Below are positions 7,464-8,488 of a DNA stretch of 8,488 bases, in pieces. Source of the stretch: JBOFOR01 sp051654865 (lineage in GTDB: Bacteria > Bacillota > Clostridia > Peptostreptococcales > Peptostreptococcaceae); the NCBI GenBank assembly GCA_051654865.1, contig JBOFYV010000117.1, positions 1 to 8,488 on the forward strand. The letters run 5' to 3'. Numbering within the stretch: position 1 is the stretch's first letter; each line of letters opens with the position of its first letter. The notes beneath the pieces are model-generated. The model was not told the origin of the DNA, ran no database searches, and worked only from the letters and a program-made list of their open reading frames with translations. The translations under genes were made by a program, and so were the position numbers.

Positions 7464-7534
7464 AATTGAAAACTCTCCCTAAAATTATTATTACCCTACC
7501 TAATGTTTCGTGACCTAGGGGTCCTATACTAATG

Positions 7535-8449
7535 TTAACAGTACTTTGGAATCAAAACTGTAAACTCAGTTATAAATTCATCACTACTTGCGAAGATGTG
7601 GTATCCATACTTATCTAGAATATTCTTTACTAAATAAAGTCCGTATCCTCTACTGTCGCCATCTTTAGAAGAATTACCTTCTCTAAAAATAGCATCAATA
7701 TCATAAATTTTAGGACCATTGTTTTTTATAGATATAACATATTGAAATTCATCTTCGTATACAAATAGCTTTATGTACTTATTGTCTTTATTAATAGAAG
7801 TCAAAGCATCAATGGCATTATCTATAATATTTAGTAAAACAGAACTCATTTCACTTGGTTCGATAACTAGATTATCTATAAAATCTTGAATATAAACGTC
7901 AAAAGATATATTTTTCATAAGGCATTCTTCATATTTTAAAGATGCAATAGCATCTAAATAAGATACTTTACCATATCTAGAAGTTTTAGATCTAAAGCTA
8001 TTAGATATATTGGTAATATAGTTTTTAGCATCTTCACTAAGGCCAGTATTAAGCAAAGAATACACTACCTGTAAGTGTTTTAGGTAGTCATGTTTTTGAC
8101 TTCTTAGTTTTGCTATTATATTGTCTTTATGTTCAATTTTACTATTTTGTTTTTTTACTTTGTTTTGTTTTAGATTATTATCTTCTATTAGTTTAATAAT
8201 TCTATAGCATAGATATATGCATATACTTGTCCAAATTAAAGTTAAAAAGACTCTAAATAATCCTTTATATAATAAATTGGAACTAAGTTTATACAAGATA
8301 AAGTCTATAGAACTATCTATTAGTAATGAAGAAGTAAGAGATAGTATCACTGTAATTATAATCCTCTTATTTAAAGTTAAGCTATAAAAAAATTCCAATC
8401 TATTCAATAAAAAATAAAGCCATATAAAAGCTATTAAAATATATTCCAT
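7535..8449 (-). CDS. GHKL-family sensor histidine kinase (AgrC-like) with short membrane region
   Basis: A 304-residue membrane kinase that should phosphorylate the LytTR regulator next to it. The N-terminus has about three hydrophobic segments (roughly 3-16, 29-45 and 63-85) and then a charged linker likely to be coiled coil (87-118). The H box is LRSQKHDYLKHLQVV with His120, the N box is NIIDNAIDAL (207-216) and the glycine box is SRGYGLYLV (266-274). This is the AgrC/GHKL arrangement rather than HisKA. The start is well fixed: an in-frame TGA lies just upstream at 8453-8455 and AGGGGTGA (complement of 8453-8460) precedes the ATG. AgrC-type receptors usually have a six-to-seven-pass sensor of about 200 residues, so this one has roughly half the usual input domain. 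The signal is unknown. The C-terminus is complete. Confidence 0.88.
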   Translation of the reverse strand: MEYILIAFIWLYFLLNRLEFFYSLTLNKRIIITVILSLTSSLLIDSSIDFILYKLSSNLLYKGLFRVFLTLIWTSICIYLCYRIIKLIEDNNLKQNKVKKQNSKIEHKDNIIAKLRSQKHDYLKHLQVVYSLLNTGLSEDAKNYITNISNSFRSKTSRYGKVSYLDAIASLKYEECLMKNISFDVYIQDFIDNLVIEPSEMSSVLLNIIDNAIDALTSINKDNKYIKLFVYEDEFQYVISIKNNGPKIYDIDAIFREGNSSKDGDSRGYGLYLVKNILDKYGYHIFASSDEFITEFTVLIPKYC

Positions 8450-8479
8450 AATTCACCCCTAAATTAATATCATACAATG

Positions 8480-8488
8480 ATTATAACA
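8480..8488 (-). promoter_or_regulatory. Extended -10 promoter element for the kinase-regulator pair
   Basis: Read on the minus strand, the last bases of the window give TGTTATAAT, an extended -10 (TGn) with a perfect TATAAT at 8485-8480. Transcription would start near 8473, giving a leader of about 24 bases. The -35 region is outside the window. Confidence 0.5.

Overview
The window looks like chromosomal DNA from a low-GC anaerobic Firmicute of the Clostridioides difficile type (Peptostreptococcaceae). The basis is strongly AT-rich coding sequence, strong AGGAG-type ribosome binding sites, and a glycyl radical enzyme that I recognise from memory as very close to C. difficile trans-4-hydroxy-L-proline dehydratase. 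No database search was possible, so the species is not fixed.

Left part (1-2103): the 3' end of a membrane sensor histidine kinase whose extracytoplasmic part resembles an ABC-type substrate-binding protein. The gene runs off the left edge. A hairpin-plus-U-tract terminator follows, then a short promoter region.

Centre (2104-6265): three codirectional genes form a complete hydroxyproline-to-proline module. They encode the radical-SAM activase (hypE), the hydroxyproline dehydratase (hypD) and pyrroline-5-carboxylate reductase (proC). HypE installs the glycyl radical on HypD. HypD dehydrates trans-4-hydroxy-L-proline to 1-pyrroline-5-carboxylate, and ProC reduces that to L-proline. In Stickland fermenters the proline can then serve as electron acceptor through D-proline reductase, whose genes are not in this window.

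Right of proC (6266-6725): the most unusual stretch. A roughly 112-base near-perfect foldback, GC-rich in its core and with a possible pseudoknot at its tip, begins two bases after the proC stop. It is followed by an 83-codon open frame with no ordinary start codon that looks like the tail of a lost gene, then a 16-bp perfect hairpin between convergent transcription units.

Right end (6726-8488, minus strand): a two-gene AgrC/AgrA-like pair, a GHKL histidine kinase with an unusually short membrane region and a LytTR response regulator. An extended -10 promoter element lies at the very edge of the window. No agrB or agrD partner is visible here.

The known metabolism accounts for most of the window. 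The best candidate for something undescribed is the structured element directly downstream of proC.
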